From NCBI RefSeq assembly GCF_000367365.1, contig NZ_BARF01000003.1, forward strand, positions 85,527 through 149,526: a stretch of DNA of 64,000 nt, written 5' to 3'. Below the pieces are notes generated by a model. The model was not told the DNA's origin, did no database searches, and worked only from the letters and a program-made list of their open reading frames with translations. A program made the translations under genes and the position numbers. The first letter of the stretch is position 1; each line of letters opens with the position of its first letter. Below are positions 1 through 8,796 of the stretch, one piece after another. The DNA comes from Streptomyces prunicolor NBRC 13075. Lineage in GTDB: Bacteria; Actinomycetota; Actinomycetes; Streptomycetales; Streptomycetaceae.

Positions 1-1052
1 GGCCCCTGTGGGGCGTCCTCGCCGTCGGCGGCTGCGGCCACGGTTGTGGCTGTGCCTGCGGCTGAGCCTGTGGTGGCTGCCGCTGCGGCTGCGAGGACAG
101 GTTCGGGAGTGGGCTCGGGGGCGGTGGCTTCTTCGGCCACCGGCTCAGCCGCCTCGGGAGCCGACGGCTCCGCTGCCTCGGCAGTCACTGGCTGCGGCTC
201 GGGGGTGACCTCGGCGACCGGCTCCACCTCGGGCTCGATCTCCGCGACGGGCTCAGCCTCCGCCTCCGGCGTCACCTCGGCCTCAGGCTCAGCTTCCGCG
301 ACGGGCTCGACGACCGCTTCCGGCTCGGTCTCCGGCGTTGCCTCGGCGGCCGGCTCTTCCTCCGGGGCCGCTTCCGTGACCGGCTCCACCTCGGGCTCGA
401 TCTCCGCGACGGGCTCAGCTTCCGCTTCCGGCGTCACCTCAGCGGCAGGCTCGGCTTCTGCCTCAGGCTCAGCGACCGGCTTGGCGTCAGCCTCCGGCGT
501 TACGTCAGCCGTAGGCGCGACTTCCGCCTCTGCCTCGGCAACAGGCTCGGCTTCCGCGACCGGCTCCGCCTCGGCCTCCGGCGTCACCTCGGCCGCAGGC
601 TCAGGCTCTGCCTCCGTCTTCGCCTCAACAACCGGCTCAGCAACAGCCTCAGTCGTCGGCTCGGCAACCGCCTCGGCAGTCACCTCGGCGGCAGCCACCG
701 GCGCCGGCTCCCGCTCGGCCGCAGCCCCCGTGCCCTCCGCCCCCTCCACCGACGTCGCCGGCTTCGGGACCGTCACGTTGTCGAAGGCCAACGCCACGAG
801 ATCGTGCTCGTCGTCCTCCAGGGTGGAGGACGGGCGGGGCTCCGGGACCGTGGCCGTTGCCGAGGGTGACGGCTTCGGGGTCGAGGTGAGGTCGGGTTCT
901 GTGGAGGGGGACGGGACCTTCGCGTCCGGTTCCACCGTCACTGCCGTGGTCGGCTGCTCTTGCGAAGGAGTGCGTTCCGCACTCTCTGTCTCGGCGGCAC
1001 GCTCCTTGCGTGACCTGCCGAACGCATTCCGCAGGAGAGTGAGAATGCCCAT
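1..1052 (-). CDS. Acidic Ala/Pro/Glu-repeat protein, N-terminal part (continues off the window)
   Basis: An open frame runs leftward from ATG 1052 to the window edge (about 350 codons) with an AAGGG ribosome site upstream. The first 20 residues are basic (MGILTLLRNAFGRSRKERAA). A conserved-looking block (DLVALAFDNVTVPKP) follows near residues 83-98. From about residue 100 the protein is low-complexity, built from units such as EVTPEAEAEPVAE. I recall this N-terminus from Streptomyces VWA-domain (TerF-like) proteins linked to tellurium and stress functions, but the diagnostic domain would lie outside the window. Opposite-strand frames here are Ser/Ala/Gly shadows of the repeat. Confidence 0.7.
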   Translation of the reverse strand, partial: MGILTLLRNAFGRSRKERAAETESAERTPSQEQPTTAVTVEPDAKVPSPSTEPDLTSTPKPSPSATATVPEPRPSSTLEDDEHDLVALAFDNVTVPKPATSVEGAEGTGAAAEREPAPVAAAEVTAEAVAEPTTEAVAEPVVEAKTEAEPEPAAEVTPEAEAEPVAEAEPVAEAEAEVAPTADVTPEADAKPVAEPEAEAEPAAEVTPEAEAEPVAEIEPEVEPVTEAAPEEEPAAEATPETEPEAVVEPVAEAEPEAEVTPEAEAEPVAEIEPEVEPVAEVTPEPQPVTAEAAEPSAPEAAEPVAEEATAPEPTPEPVLAAAAAATTGSAAGTATTVAAAADGEDAPQG

Positions 1053-1244
1053 GTGCGCAACCCTTCGCGTGAGTTGAAGCCGTCAATCCCTGGCCAGGAC
1101 GGACACGTAAGGTTAGCGGCCTCGGACGGCGATCTTAGGCATGGGCAAGGCGCATGAGACGCGTCTCGTCAACACCCCCTGTTTCAGCCACCACTTCGCT
1201 CACCCGTTCACCTGCCCGTTCGTGGTGGACGCCACGATGTGATC

Positions 1245-3236
1245 TCAGTGCGGTGACGCGATCGCCCGGGCCGCCGCCACCTCCTGCCGCAGCGGCTCCA
1301 GCACACTCTCCGCCGGGCCCGTGAGATCCGTACGGACCTCGACCAGCACCTCCGACTCGCGTACGCCCTTCGACAACTCCCGCAGTTGGAGTGCCACTTG
1401 GGTCACCTCGGCCGGTGATGGTGAGGGTGCTCCGTGTTTCACGCGTACCCTCGCCGCCGTCGTCGCGTCGACGATGCGTTCCACGGCCACGACGAGCGGG
1501 AGCCAGCCGGCGGCGAGGCGGCCGGTGGGCGGGGGTTCGGTGAGGGCGCGCTGGAACTCCGTACGGATGACGGACAGGTCGCGGTAGAGGCGGCGGCGCA
1601 TGCGGGCACGGGCCGCCGGGTCCACCTCCGCACCAGCACCAGCACCAGCACCGACAGCGACAGTGCCAGCGTCCGACCTACCGAACGCCGACTCCACATA
1701 CGTCGCCGTGTCCGCCACCGCCTCCGCCAACCGGTCCCCCACCCTCGTGTGCCAGCTCTCCGGCCAGAGGAGATAACCGGCCACCAGCGCGATCCCGCAG
1801 CCGATCAGCGAGTCCACCAGGCGGGGGAGCAGCAGTGCCGTGCCCTGGTGGTTCAGGACGTCGGAGAGGAGCAGGATCACCGGGGTGATCGCCATGGTCT
1901 GGTAGCCGTAGCCGCGGGGGGTGAGGGCCGGGATCAGGGGGGCCAGGAGGAGCAGGACCAGGACGTCCCACCAGCCCCTCGGGACCGCCGACAGCACCGC
2001 CGCCGCGATCACCAGCCCCGCCACCGTGCCCAGCGCGCGCAGCAGTGCCCGGGAGAAGACCGAGCCGAAGTCGGGCTTCAGGACGAAGGTGATCGTCAGC
2101 GCGACCCAGTACGAGCGCGCTACGGGGACCGTCGAGACCAGGATCTGCGCCAGGCCGATGCAGACCGCCAGGCGTAGGCCGTAGCGCCAGGAACCGGAGG
2201 AGAGGAGGACGTTGCGCGCCGCTCTCGCCGCCCTGATGCGGAGTGCCGCCGGGCGGCCCAGGCGGTCGTCGATGCCCCTCGGGTCCAGGTCCGGGGCCGT
2301 GACCACCTCCGCCGCGTGGCGCAGGGCGTGGTCGATCGCGCGGGTCGTCTCGCCGGTGGGGGCGGGGAGGGCGAGGCCTATCGGGCCGGTGTAGCCGGTT
2401 TCCACGGCCTGGGCGAGGTGGCGGACCGTCTCGCGGATCTGGGGCGGTAGCGGTTGGCCGGACTGGTGGACGGCCGGGGCTGCCTCCACCACCGGGGTGA
2501 TCGCGTTCAACTGGGCCAGCAGGCGGGTGAGTTCGGGGCTGCGGCCGTGGTGGCGGGCTCGGCGGGCCAGGACCAGGTCGTACGACTGGTTCAGGGACTG
2601 GGTGACTGCCTGGCGGGCCGCGTCGTAGGCCGCAGTCGGGTCGTCGCCGCAGGTCGCGAGGAGGTCGGCGACGGTGCGGTAGGTCTTCGCGACCGCCGAT
2701 CGTTCCGGGATTCCGGAGCGCAACGGCCAGGCGAGGAGGGCGAGGAGGAGGACCAGGAGGCCGCCGCCCGACATCAGCAGGGGGGCCAGCCACCATGCGC
2801 CGGGGAGTGGGAGTCCCGCGCCGATCACCGAGTTGAGGAGCAGCAGCAGGCCCGATACGGAGGCCACCGCGCCGATCGTCGAGATCATCCCGGAGACCAG
2901 CGCGATGCCGGTGAGCGTGGCGACGGCGTACCAGCCGTGGCCGTAGACCGCCGCGCCGAGCGTGACACCGACGGCGCCGAAGAACTGGGGGATCGCGATG
3001 TTCAGGATCCGCATGCGGTAGGCGTCGGCGGTGTCGCCGATGACGCCGGAGAGGGCGCCCATGGAGGCGAGGGCGCCGTAGGCCGTGTGCCCGGTGGCCA
3101 GGCCGATGGCGAGGGGGAGGGCCATCGCCACGGCGGCGCGGGCGATGGCCGGGCGGTTGAGGGGGGCCTGCTGGGGTTGGAGGTTCCTCACCAGCCAGTC
3201 GGGGGGTGTGAGGCCGATGGGGAACTCGCGGGACAT
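1245..3236 (-). CDS. FUSC family membrane transporter (aromatic-acid/fusaric-acid exporter type)
   Basis: A 663-residue inner-membrane protein with the two-block architecture of FUSC proteins. A first cluster of hydrophobic helices spans about residues 30-175, a soluble Arg/Ala-rich middle spans 175-340, and a second cluster (about 345-500) carries the FUSC_2-like stretch around YWVALTITFVLKPDFG. A cytosolic tail follows. Members export aromatic acids or similar amphipathic compounds; the substrate is unknown. The ATG at 3236 lies 6 nt after CATAAT, which sits inside a 13-nt palindrome (3239-3251), so the transcript may be leaderless. It follows the next gene by 25 nt and may also be co-transcribed with it. 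Confidence 0.9.
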   Translation of the reverse strand: MSREFPIGLTPPDWLVRNLQPQQAPLNRPAIARAAVAMALPLAIGLATGHTAYGALASMGALSGVIGDTADAYRMRILNIAIPQFFGAVGVTLGAAVYGHGWYAVATLTGIALVSGMISTIGAVASVSGLLLLLNSVIGAGLPLPGAWWLAPLLMSGGGLLVLLLALLAWPLRSGIPERSAVAKTYRTVADLLATCGDDPTAAYDAARQAVTQSLNQSYDLVLARRARHHGRSPELTRLLAQLNAITPVVEAAPAVHQSGQPLPPQIRETVRHLAQAVETGYTGPIGLALPAPTGETTRAIDHALRHAAEVVTAPDLDPRGIDDRLGRPAALRIRAARAARNVLLSSGSWRYGLRLAVCIGLAQILVSTVPVARSYWVALTITFVLKPDFGSVFSRALLRALGTVAGLVIAAAVLSAVPRGWWDVLVLLLLAPLIPALTPRGYGYQTMAITPVILLLSDVLNHQGTALLLPRLVDSLIGCGIALVAGYLLWPESWHTRVGDRLAEAVADTATYVESAFGRSDAGTVAVGAGAGAGAEVDPAARARMRRRLYRDLSVIRTEFQRALTEPPPTGRLAAGWLPLVVAVERIVDATTAARVRVKHGAPSPSPAEVTQVALQLRELSKGVRESEVLVEVRTDLTGPAESVLEPLRQEVAAARAIASPH

Positions 3237-3261
3237 GCGCCCATTATGGGCAGCCCCCGGG

Positions 3262-4260
3262 TTATTCGTGCTGGTGGAGCGTGACGTCGACCAGTAGCGC
3301 GCGGTGGTCGGTGTCGGCCAGGTCGAGGAAGCGGGCGCTGTTCGCGGTGAAGTCCGGGGAGAGGAGGACGTGGTCGATCTGGGTGCCGAAGGTGGGGGCG
3401 AACCGCTCGGGCCAGCTGGGAGTGCGAGGGTGACCGGCCATGCGGGCCGCGTCGCGCACGCCGGTGTCCAGGATGTGGCGGAAGGCCGCGTGGTCCTGGG
3501 AGGAGTTGAAGTCTCCGGCCAGGATCGTGGGGGTGGTCGAATCCGCGGCGGCGAAGGTTCGGAGCCTGCCCAGTTCGCGGCGCCAGAGACCGACCTGGTT
3601 CGGCAACGGGGGCATGGGGTGCGCCAGTTGGAGCCGTACGGCGTGGCCGTCCACGTCGGCCACCGCGCCCGGCATGCCCATCGTGCCCGTGACGCCCTTC
3701 GTGCCCTTGAGCGGGAAGCGGCTCAGGATGACCGACCCGTGCGAACCGGCCGCCGCCACCGCCTGCCGGTACGGGAACTCGGTGCCGAAGTCCCGTCGCA
3801 GCGTGGCCTGGCAGGTGTACTCGCACTCCTCCACGAACACCACGTCCGGCCGCTCCCGCCGGATCACCGGCACCAGGGAGCCCGTCCCCCGCCCGAACTC
3901 CACGTTCGAGGTCAGCACGCGGAACTCGGCGATCACCGGGCCGCTCGGGTCCCCGCTCTTCCCGTACGGCTCGATGAACCACGCCAGCAGGCCCAGCAGC
4001 GCGACGCCCCACACCAGGCCCAGCCGCCAGCGGGTGGCGAGGGAGAGGAGCAGTCCGATGCCGGTCGGGGCCAGCAACCAGGGGAAGAACGCGAGGAGTT
4101 GGGGGACGGGAGTGATGGCGTCCGTGTCCGCCGTGCGGCAGCCTACGACCACGCTCACCGCGGTGAAGAGGAGCCCCGCGCACCATCGCCAGAAACGGCG
4201 CGCGCGGTGGCGCTCGGGTACGAAGTCGGCGGCGGTCCACTCGGTGGTCGCGGTGCCCAA
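3262..4260 (-). CDS. Membrane-anchored endonuclease/exonuclease/phosphatase (EEP) family protein
   Basis: A 332-residue protein with about three N-terminal membrane helices (residues 25-105) and an extracytoplasmic EEP domain. Visible motifs are LTSNVEFG (first metal-site Asn), FVEECEYT (Glu), ILAGDFNSS (Asp/Asn), TQIDHVLLS and the final DHRALLVDV (catalytic Asp-His). Such proteins hydrolyse phosphodiester or phosphomonoester bonds with Mg2+; the substrate cannot be inferred. The start is TTG 4260, chosen because GGAAGG lies 7 nt upstream and no in-frame ATG lies near it. Confidence 0.88.
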   Translation of the reverse strand: MGTATTEWTAADFVPERHRARRFWRWCAGLLFTAVSVVVGCRTADTDAITPVPQLLAFFPWLLAPTGIGLLLSLATRWRLGLVWGVALLGLLAWFIEPYGKSGDPSGPVIAEFRVLTSNVEFGRGTGSLVPVIRRERPDVVFVEECEYTCQATLRRDFGTEFPYRQAVAAAGSHGSVILSRFPLKGTKGVTGTMGMPGAVADVDGHAVRLQLAHPMPPLPNQVGLWRRELGRLRTFAAADSTTPTILAGDFNSSQDHAAFRHILDTGVRDAARMAGHPRTPSWPERFAPTFGTQIDHVLLSPDFTANSARFLDLADTDHRALLVDVTLHQHE

Positions 4261-4296
4261 GGGGTTACCTTCCGCCGGTGGACGCAGATGCCCGAA

Positions 4297-5058
4297 TCAT
4301 CCCACGTGTGCCAGGAACTCCCCCAGGATCTCGTTGAACTCCTCGGGGCGTTCGAGGTTCGGCAGATGGGCCGCGCCCTCGATCACACGGAGCGTGGAGT
4401 CGGGGAGCGCCGCGTGCATCGCCTCCGCGTCGGAGACCGGGGTGTAGGTGTCGTCGGCGCCCACGACCACCAGGGCCGGGACCGTCACCCGGGTCAACAG
4501 GTCACGGTGGTCGGGGCGTTGGGCACGGGCGCGCAGGGCCGCCGCCGCGCCCTCGGGGCGCGTGTCCGTCATCATGCGGTGGACATGCGCCTTGACCCGA
4601 GGGTCCGCGTACGGCGCCACCATCCGCTCCAGGACCTCGTCGGCGTAGCCGCGCATGCCCTCCCGCAGGAGGCGGTCGGCCGTCGTGTTCCGGGTGCGGG
4701 CGGCCTCCGGAGTGTCCGCCGCCGGGAAGGTGTCGGCGAGGACCAGACCCCGGACGCGGTCGGGGAACCGGGCGTAGCAGTCCATCGCGATCTGGCCGCC
4801 CATCGACAGGCCGGCCAGCACGAACGTCTCCACCCGCTCCTTGTCCAGCAGGGCCTCGATGTCGGTGGCGAAGTCCGAGAAGCCGGTGACACCGGGGGTC
4901 GAGGGGGAGCCGCCGTAGCCGCGCAGGTCGGGGGCGAGGACCCGGCGGGCGGGGGAGAACGCCTCGATCTGCGGGGCCCACATCGTGTGGTCGAAGGGGT
5001 GGCCGTGGATCAGAACAAGAGGGGCAAGGGGTGTATTGGAGGGCGTATGGGGTGGCAT
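4297..5058 (-). CDS. Alpha/beta-fold hydrolase
   Basis: A 253-residue soluble hydrolase of the 3-oxoadipate enol-lactonase/haloperoxidase type. It shows the oxyanion-hole motif LIHGHPFDH, nucleophile elbow GLSMGG, acid residue in VVGADDTYTP and catalytic His in GAAHLPNLERP. The start at ATG 5058 is preferred over an upstream start because the alignable fold begins just after it. A candidate promoter (TTGCAC, 18 nt, TAGGGT) ends about 9 nt before the ATG, so the mRNA is probably leaderless. The gene is divergent from a MocR regulator and shares its control region. Confidence 0.88.
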   Translation of the reverse strand: MPPHTPSNTPLAPLVLIHGHPFDHTMWAPQIEAFSPARRVLAPDLRGYGGSPSTPGVTGFSDFATDIEALLDKERVETFVLAGLSMGGQIAMDCYARFPDRVRGLVLADTFPAADTPEAARTRNTTADRLLREGMRGYADEVLERMVAPYADPRVKAHVHRMMTDTRPEGAAAALRARAQRPDHRDLLTRVTVPALVVVGADDTYTPVSDAEAMHAALPDSTLRVIEGAAHLPNLERPEEFNEILGEFLAHVG

Positions 5059-5084
5059 GTGATCGACCCTAGATCCGCTCAACT

Positions 5085-5119
5085 CCTCGGTGCAATAAGA
5101 TCTTTGCCCTCGGTGCAAT
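5085..5119. promoter_or_regulatory. Direct-repeat operator between hydrolase and MocR regulator
   Basis: The 12-nt sequence CCTCGGTGCAAT occurs twice in the same orientation at 5085-5096 and 5108-5119, with identical copies starting 23 nt apart. MocR/PdxR regulators typically bind paired direct repeats. The left copy contains the complement of the hydrolase -35 (TTGCAC), so binding could act on that promoter directly. Confidence 0.6.
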
Positions 5120-5138
5120 GTGGAGAGGGGGAGGGTGA

Positions 5139-6500
5139 GTGGGCGACTATCGGCGCATCGCCGACCGTGTCGCGGGTGATATCGCCTCGGGACGGCTCCG
5201 GCCTGGTCAACAGCTGCCCCCGCAGCGGGTGTTCGCCCGGCAGCGCGGGATCGCCGGGTCGACCGCCGGGCGGGTCTACGCCGAACTCGTGCGCCGGGGG
5301 CTGGTGGTGGGGGAGGTCGGGCGCGGGACCTTCGTGCGGGCCGCGGCGGCGGGGCCGTACGGGCAGGCGATCGTCGAGGCGGCGACCTCGGCGCCGGTGA
5401 ACCTGGAGCTCAACTACCCTTCCGCGCCGGGTCAGTCGGAGTTGCTGGCCCCGGCTCTCGCGCCGCTGCTCCGTCCCGATGTGCTGGCCGAGGCGCTGCG
5501 GCCGGCCCCGGCGACGGGTACGGCGGTCGCTCGGGAAGCGGTGGCCGAGCTGCTGGCCACGCCCGCCTGGCGTCCCCACCCCGAGCGCATCCTCTTCAGC
5601 GGCAATGCCCGGCAGGCCATCGCCGCGACCCTCGCCTCCCTCGTCCGGCCGGGCGGGCGGGTCGGGGTCGAGCCGTTGACGTATCCGCTGGTCAGGGAGA
5701 TCGCGGGGCGGCTCGGGGTGACGCTGGTCGCGTTGGCGGCGGACGGGGGCGGGCTGCGTCCGGAGTCGGTGCGGGCCGCGCATCGCACCGCTCCCCTCTC
5801 CGCGCTCTATCTCCAGCCGACGCTCCACAATCCGACCTCCGTGACGACGAGTGAGGCGCGGAAGCGGGAAATCGCCGATGTGGTGCGGGAGTTGGGGCTG
5901 CCCGTCGTCGAGGACCGGATCTGGTCCTTCCTTCATCCGGACTCCCCCGCGCCGCTCGCCGCCTATGCGCCCGGTCTCGTGCATGTCGTCGACGGGCTGT
6001 CGAAGCGGGTCGCGCCGGGGCTCACCGTCGGGTTTCTCGTCGTGCCGGAGGGGCGGGTCGAGGCCGTGGGGGCTGCCGTCCGGTCGGGTGGGTGGAGTGC
6101 GGGGCGGTTCGCGTTGGAGGCGGGGGTGCGGTGGATGGGGGACGGGACCGTGGGGCGGCTGGTCGCCGCCAAGCGGGCGGACGCGGCGGCCCGACAGCGG
6201 CTGGTGGGTGAGGAGTTGGGCGGTTTCTCCGTACGGGCCGATCCGCTCACCTACTACGCCTGGTGGGAGTTGCCCGCGCCCTGGCGGGCCGACACCTTCA
6301 CGGCCGCCGCGGCGGCGCACGGGATCGCCGTCACGCCGGGAACCGCCTTCAGCGTCGATCCGAAGGTGACCCCGGACGCGGTCAGACTTGGGCTCGCGTC
6401 GGCTGCTGTGCCCGATCTGCGGCGGGCGTTGCGGACGCTCGCCTCTCTCGCAGGAGGCGTAGGAGCAGGAACTCCCGTACGGGGCGGGCGTATCGGGTGA
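5139..6500 (+). CDS. MocR-type regulator (GntR HTH fused to PLP aminotransferase-like domain)
   Basis: A 453-residue protein. Residues 1-75 are a GntR winged helix (IASGRLRPGQQLPPQRVFA). Residues 95-450 are a fold-type-I aminotransferase domain with the PLP Lys in GLSKRVAPGLTVGF near residue 288. MocR proteins sense PLP or amino compounds and usually regulate a divergent neighbour, here the alpha/beta hydrolase. GTG 5139 is chosen because a purine-rich GGAGAGGGGGAGG precedes it. The 3' end overlaps the convergent downstream gene by 119 nt. Confidence 0.92.
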   Translation: MGDYRRIADRVAGDIASGRLRPGQQLPPQRVFARQRGIAGSTAGRVYAELVRRGLVVGEVGRGTFVRAAAAGPYGQAIVEAATSAPVNLELNYPSAPGQSELLAPALAPLLRPDVLAEALRPAPATGTAVAREAVAELLATPAWRPHPERILFSGNARQAIAATLASLVRPGGRVGVEPLTYPLVREIAGRLGVTLVALAADGGGLRPESVRAAHRTAPLSALYLQPTLHNPTSVTTSEARKREIADVVRELGLPVVEDRIWSFLHPDSPAPLAAYAPGLVHVVDGLSKRVAPGLTVGFLVVPEGRVEAVGAAVRSGGWSAGRFALEAGVRWMGDGTVGRLVAAKRADAAARQRLVGEELGGFSVRADPLTYYAWWELPAPWRADTFTAAAAAHGIAVTPGTAFSVDPKVTPDAVRLGLASAAVPDLRRALRTLASLAGGVGAGTPVRGGRIG

Positions 6501-7419
6501 GCCAGGCCAGCGCGGCCACGGTGAGGCCCACGCCCAGCAGGAGCCAGGCGACCTTGCGCAGGGTCGCGGTCAGGGCGTCGTAGATCGCGCCGCCCGCCGC
6601 GCCGGAGAGCTCGGCCGGCAGGTCGGCGACGGTGAAGTGGCGGCCGATCGCGAGCGCGAGGCCGAGCAGCGCGCCGCCGAGGGCCGTGCCGAGCGCGGTC
6701 GCGGTGATCGCGCGGCGGCGGCGCACGGCGACGGCGATACCGGTGACGGCGAAGACGGCGGCGGCCACGGGAAGCCAGAAACCGGCGACCTCGAGCACGT
6801 GGAACTCCCTCCGGAGCGGGCCCAGTTCACCGGCCGGGAGAAGCTCGACCCGGGTGTGCTGGACGGGGATGTTGTTCGCCAACGAGACGTTCTCGTGGGC
6901 GAGTTGGTGTTTGACGCTGGCGGTGACGGGGGCGAGGTCGACGGTGACCGTGCCGGGCTGTCCCTCGTCCTGGAGGGCGTGCAGGACGGCTTCGTGGGTG
7001 ACCCGGTTGCCCTCGTCCCAGGCCACGCGGAAGGCCTCGGTCTTGGTGAACGAGCGGACCGCGTCGTGTACGAACGGCGCCATCACGCCCTGGGTCGCGC
7101 TCATCCGGACCCCGCCGACCCTGGCCCCGCCGATCTGGACCCCGCCCACCTGGATCTCGCGCAGGATGCCCGCGCCGACGGTGTCCGCGATCACGTTCCG
7201 TACGTCCGGGTTCGCGGCGAGGGGCGCCATCGTCGTGACGTAGCGGCCGGAGTCGGTCAGGCCGTACGCCGCCCAGGCCGCCAGCGCGCCGAAGGGCGTG
7301 AGGAAGCAGGAGAGGGCGACGAGTACGGCCGACAGGGCGCTCCGGAGACGTGGGGGCACCTCCTCAGGACACGGCCGGGGGGCGTCGTATGCGAGCGGGT
7401 CGAGGTTTTTTGACTGCAT
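6382..7419 (-). CDS. Hypothetical four-helix membrane protein (paralogue of 42454-43755)
   Basis: A 345-residue membrane protein. One N-terminal helix follows residue 30, then comes an extracytoplasmic domain with GRYVTTMAPLAANPDVRN and FVHDAVRSFTKTEAF, then about three helices (residues 230-330) and a basic tail. The same domain order and motifs recur in the protein at 42454-43755, so both belong to one actinobacterial family of unknown function. A TTG three codons upstream is also possible; ATG 7419 is preferred although no ribosome site is clear. The last 119 nt are antisense to the MocR gene end. Confidence 0.75.
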   Translation of the reverse strand: MQSKNLDPLAYDAPRPCPEEVPPRLRSALSAVLVALSCFLTPFGALAAWAAYGLTDSGRYVTTMAPLAANPDVRNVIADTVGAGILREIQVGGVQIGGARVGGVRMSATQGVMAPFVHDAVRSFTKTEAFRVAWDEGNRVTHEAVLHALQDEGQPGTVTVDLAPVTASVKHQLAHENVSLANNIPVQHTRVELLPAGELGPLRREFHVLEVAGFWLPVAAAVFAVTGIAVAVRRRRAITATALGTALGGALLGLALAIGRHFTVADLPAELSGAAGGAIYDALTATLRKVAWLLLGVGLTVAALAWLTRYARPVREFLLLRLLRERRASATPAADRAQQPTRAQV

Positions 7420-7548
7420 ATGGGTCAAATGTCAAACCTGATGGGTGGGGGTGGTCCCGGAACCCTTGGCGGAACCGGGGAGTCCGCTCTCCGGTGGAGG
7501 CTTCACCCGAACGGGTGTTTCCTGGAGCTGGGGAGAAGGAGGCCGAAC

Positions 7549-8136
7549 ATGCGCACCACTCCGGCCCTGCGGACTCTGGCCGCGGCCCTGTTCACCGGTG
7601 GCACCCTCGCCGTCGCGGCGGCGGGCACCACGGCGGTGGCAGCACCGTCAGCACCGGCCGCACCGTCTACGTACGCCGAAGGACATGGCGGTGGCGGCGG
7701 TGGCGGCAGTCCGATCTGGGGCACCATCGTGTCCCGCACGGATCTGAACGTGCGGGAGTCGCCCACCACCCGTTCCCCTGTCGTCGACTCGCTCTCACCG
7801 GGCAGTCAGGACCGCGTCCAATGCGTGGTCAGGGGACAGAGCGTCAACGGAAATCCCGACTGGTACTGGCTCGTCGGCGCGCAGGCCTGGGCCAGCGCCG
7901 CGTTCGTCGACACCGGCGGCCAGGGCGTGCCGTCCTGCTCGGACCCGTGTCCGGGGTGGCGCGACGGCGGCGGCAACAACTCGGGCAACTCCAACTGGAA
8001 CAACGACCCGAACTGGAACGACAACAACTCCTCGTGGAGCACCTCGGCCTCCGGGTCGTGGAGCGCCTCGGGCTCGTGGAGCTGGAGCTCCTCCGGTTCG
8101 TCGAGCGGCGGCGGCATCTGGAACTGGGCGCCGTAG
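7549..8136 (+). CDS. Secreted SH3b-domain protein
   Basis: A 195-residue exported protein: signal peptide (about 1-33, cleavage near AVAAPS), a Gly-rich linker, a bacterial SH3 domain at about 60-125 (TDLNVRESPTTRSPVV, then WYWLVGAQAWASAAFVD), and an Asn/Trp/Ser/Gly-rich tail. SH3b domains bind peptidoglycan or peptides in the cell wall. AGAAGGAGG lies 7 nt before ATG 7549. Four Cys residues could form two disulfides. It reads toward a strong terminator. Confidence 0.85.
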   Translation: MRTTPALRTLAAALFTGGTLAVAAAGTTAVAAPSAPAAPSTYAEGHGGGGGGGSPIWGTIVSRTDLNVRESPTTRSPVVDSLSPGSQDRVQCVVRGQSVNGNPDWYWLVGAQAWASAAFVDTGGQGVPSCSDPCPGWRDGGGNNSGNSNWNNDPNWNDNNSSWSTSASGSWSASGSWSWSSSGSSSGGGIWNWAP

Positions 8137-8168
8137 AGCGGTCGTAGCGAAGGGATCGTGGGGAACGG

Positions 8169-8205
8169 CGTGGGCCCCGGCACCAACTCGGTGCCGGGGC
8201 CCACG
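8169..8205. terminator. Bidirectional intrinsic-type terminator
   Basis: A perfect 15-bp GC-rich inverted repeat (CGTGGGCCCCGGCAC and its complement) flanks a 7-nt loop. It lies between the convergent ends of the SH3 protein gene and the membrane protein gene at 8225. Confidence 0.85.
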
Positions 8206-8224
8206 TGTTGCTGTCCGTGTCTGG

Positions 8225-8695
8225 TCAGCGGATGCGGTTGCCCTCTCCGTCCTCGCGTGTGTAGTAGCGGTAGAAGAAGACGAGGAAGACGGCCGCCGTG
8301 GTCGCGAGACCGAGGGCCGCGGAGCGCAGCACGCTCTCGCCGGTCTGGCTGTAGAGGAAGCCGAGTGCCGCGCCCGCGAAGCCGGACTTGACCAGCGAGT
8401 GCAGTTCGCGCTTCAGCAGCGGGGCGAACCGCGCCACCGCCAGGCACAGCACGATGAACGCGAGCGCCGTGACGAAGCCGAACAGGAGGTTCCAGCCGGT
8501 GATGGGGCCGCCGCCGCGACGGTTGGCCGCCGCCCAGTAGCCGTAGACGAGTCCCAGGACGACCGGGATGCCGACCTTCGCCACGCGGTGGACGCGGGCG
8601 TCGAAGATGTCGGGCAGATTGCTGGTGAATCCGCCCCGGCCGGTGGTGTTGCCCGGGCCGGTCATTCCGCCGGGCGTGGGTGCCGCATGAGCCAT
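8225..8695 (-). CDS. Hypothetical four-helix membrane protein
   Basis: A 156-residue protein with about four hydrophobic helices at residues 40-60, 70-90, 103-122 and 127-146 after a Gly/Pro-rich N-terminus. The last helix is followed by YRYYTREDGEGNRIR. GAGAGGAG precedes ATG 8695. No catalytic or transport motif is visible. It is divergent from the NAD(P)-binding protein gene. Confidence 0.75.
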   Translation of the reverse strand: MAHAAPTPGGMTGPGNTTGRGGFTSNLPDIFDARVHRVAKVGIPVVLGLVYGYWAAANRRGGGPITGWNLLFGFVTALAFIVLCLAVARFAPLLKRELHSLVKSGFAGAALGFLYSQTGESVLRSAALGLATTAAVFLVFFYRYYTREDGEGNRIR

Positions 8696-8796
8696 GAGAG
8701 CACTCCTCTCTCTCCCCGTACTACCAATGCACACCCCGGCGGAGGCGGTGGCAAGTCGGCGTGCGGCCCGGGTTGCCCCGTGTTTCGCTGGGGCGC

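Noticed and set aside
46..1077. Ser/Ala/Gly-rich plus-strand reading frame
   Set aside because: It is the antisense image of the Glu/Ala/Pro repeats on the minus strand, which has the ribosome site and the structured N-terminus.
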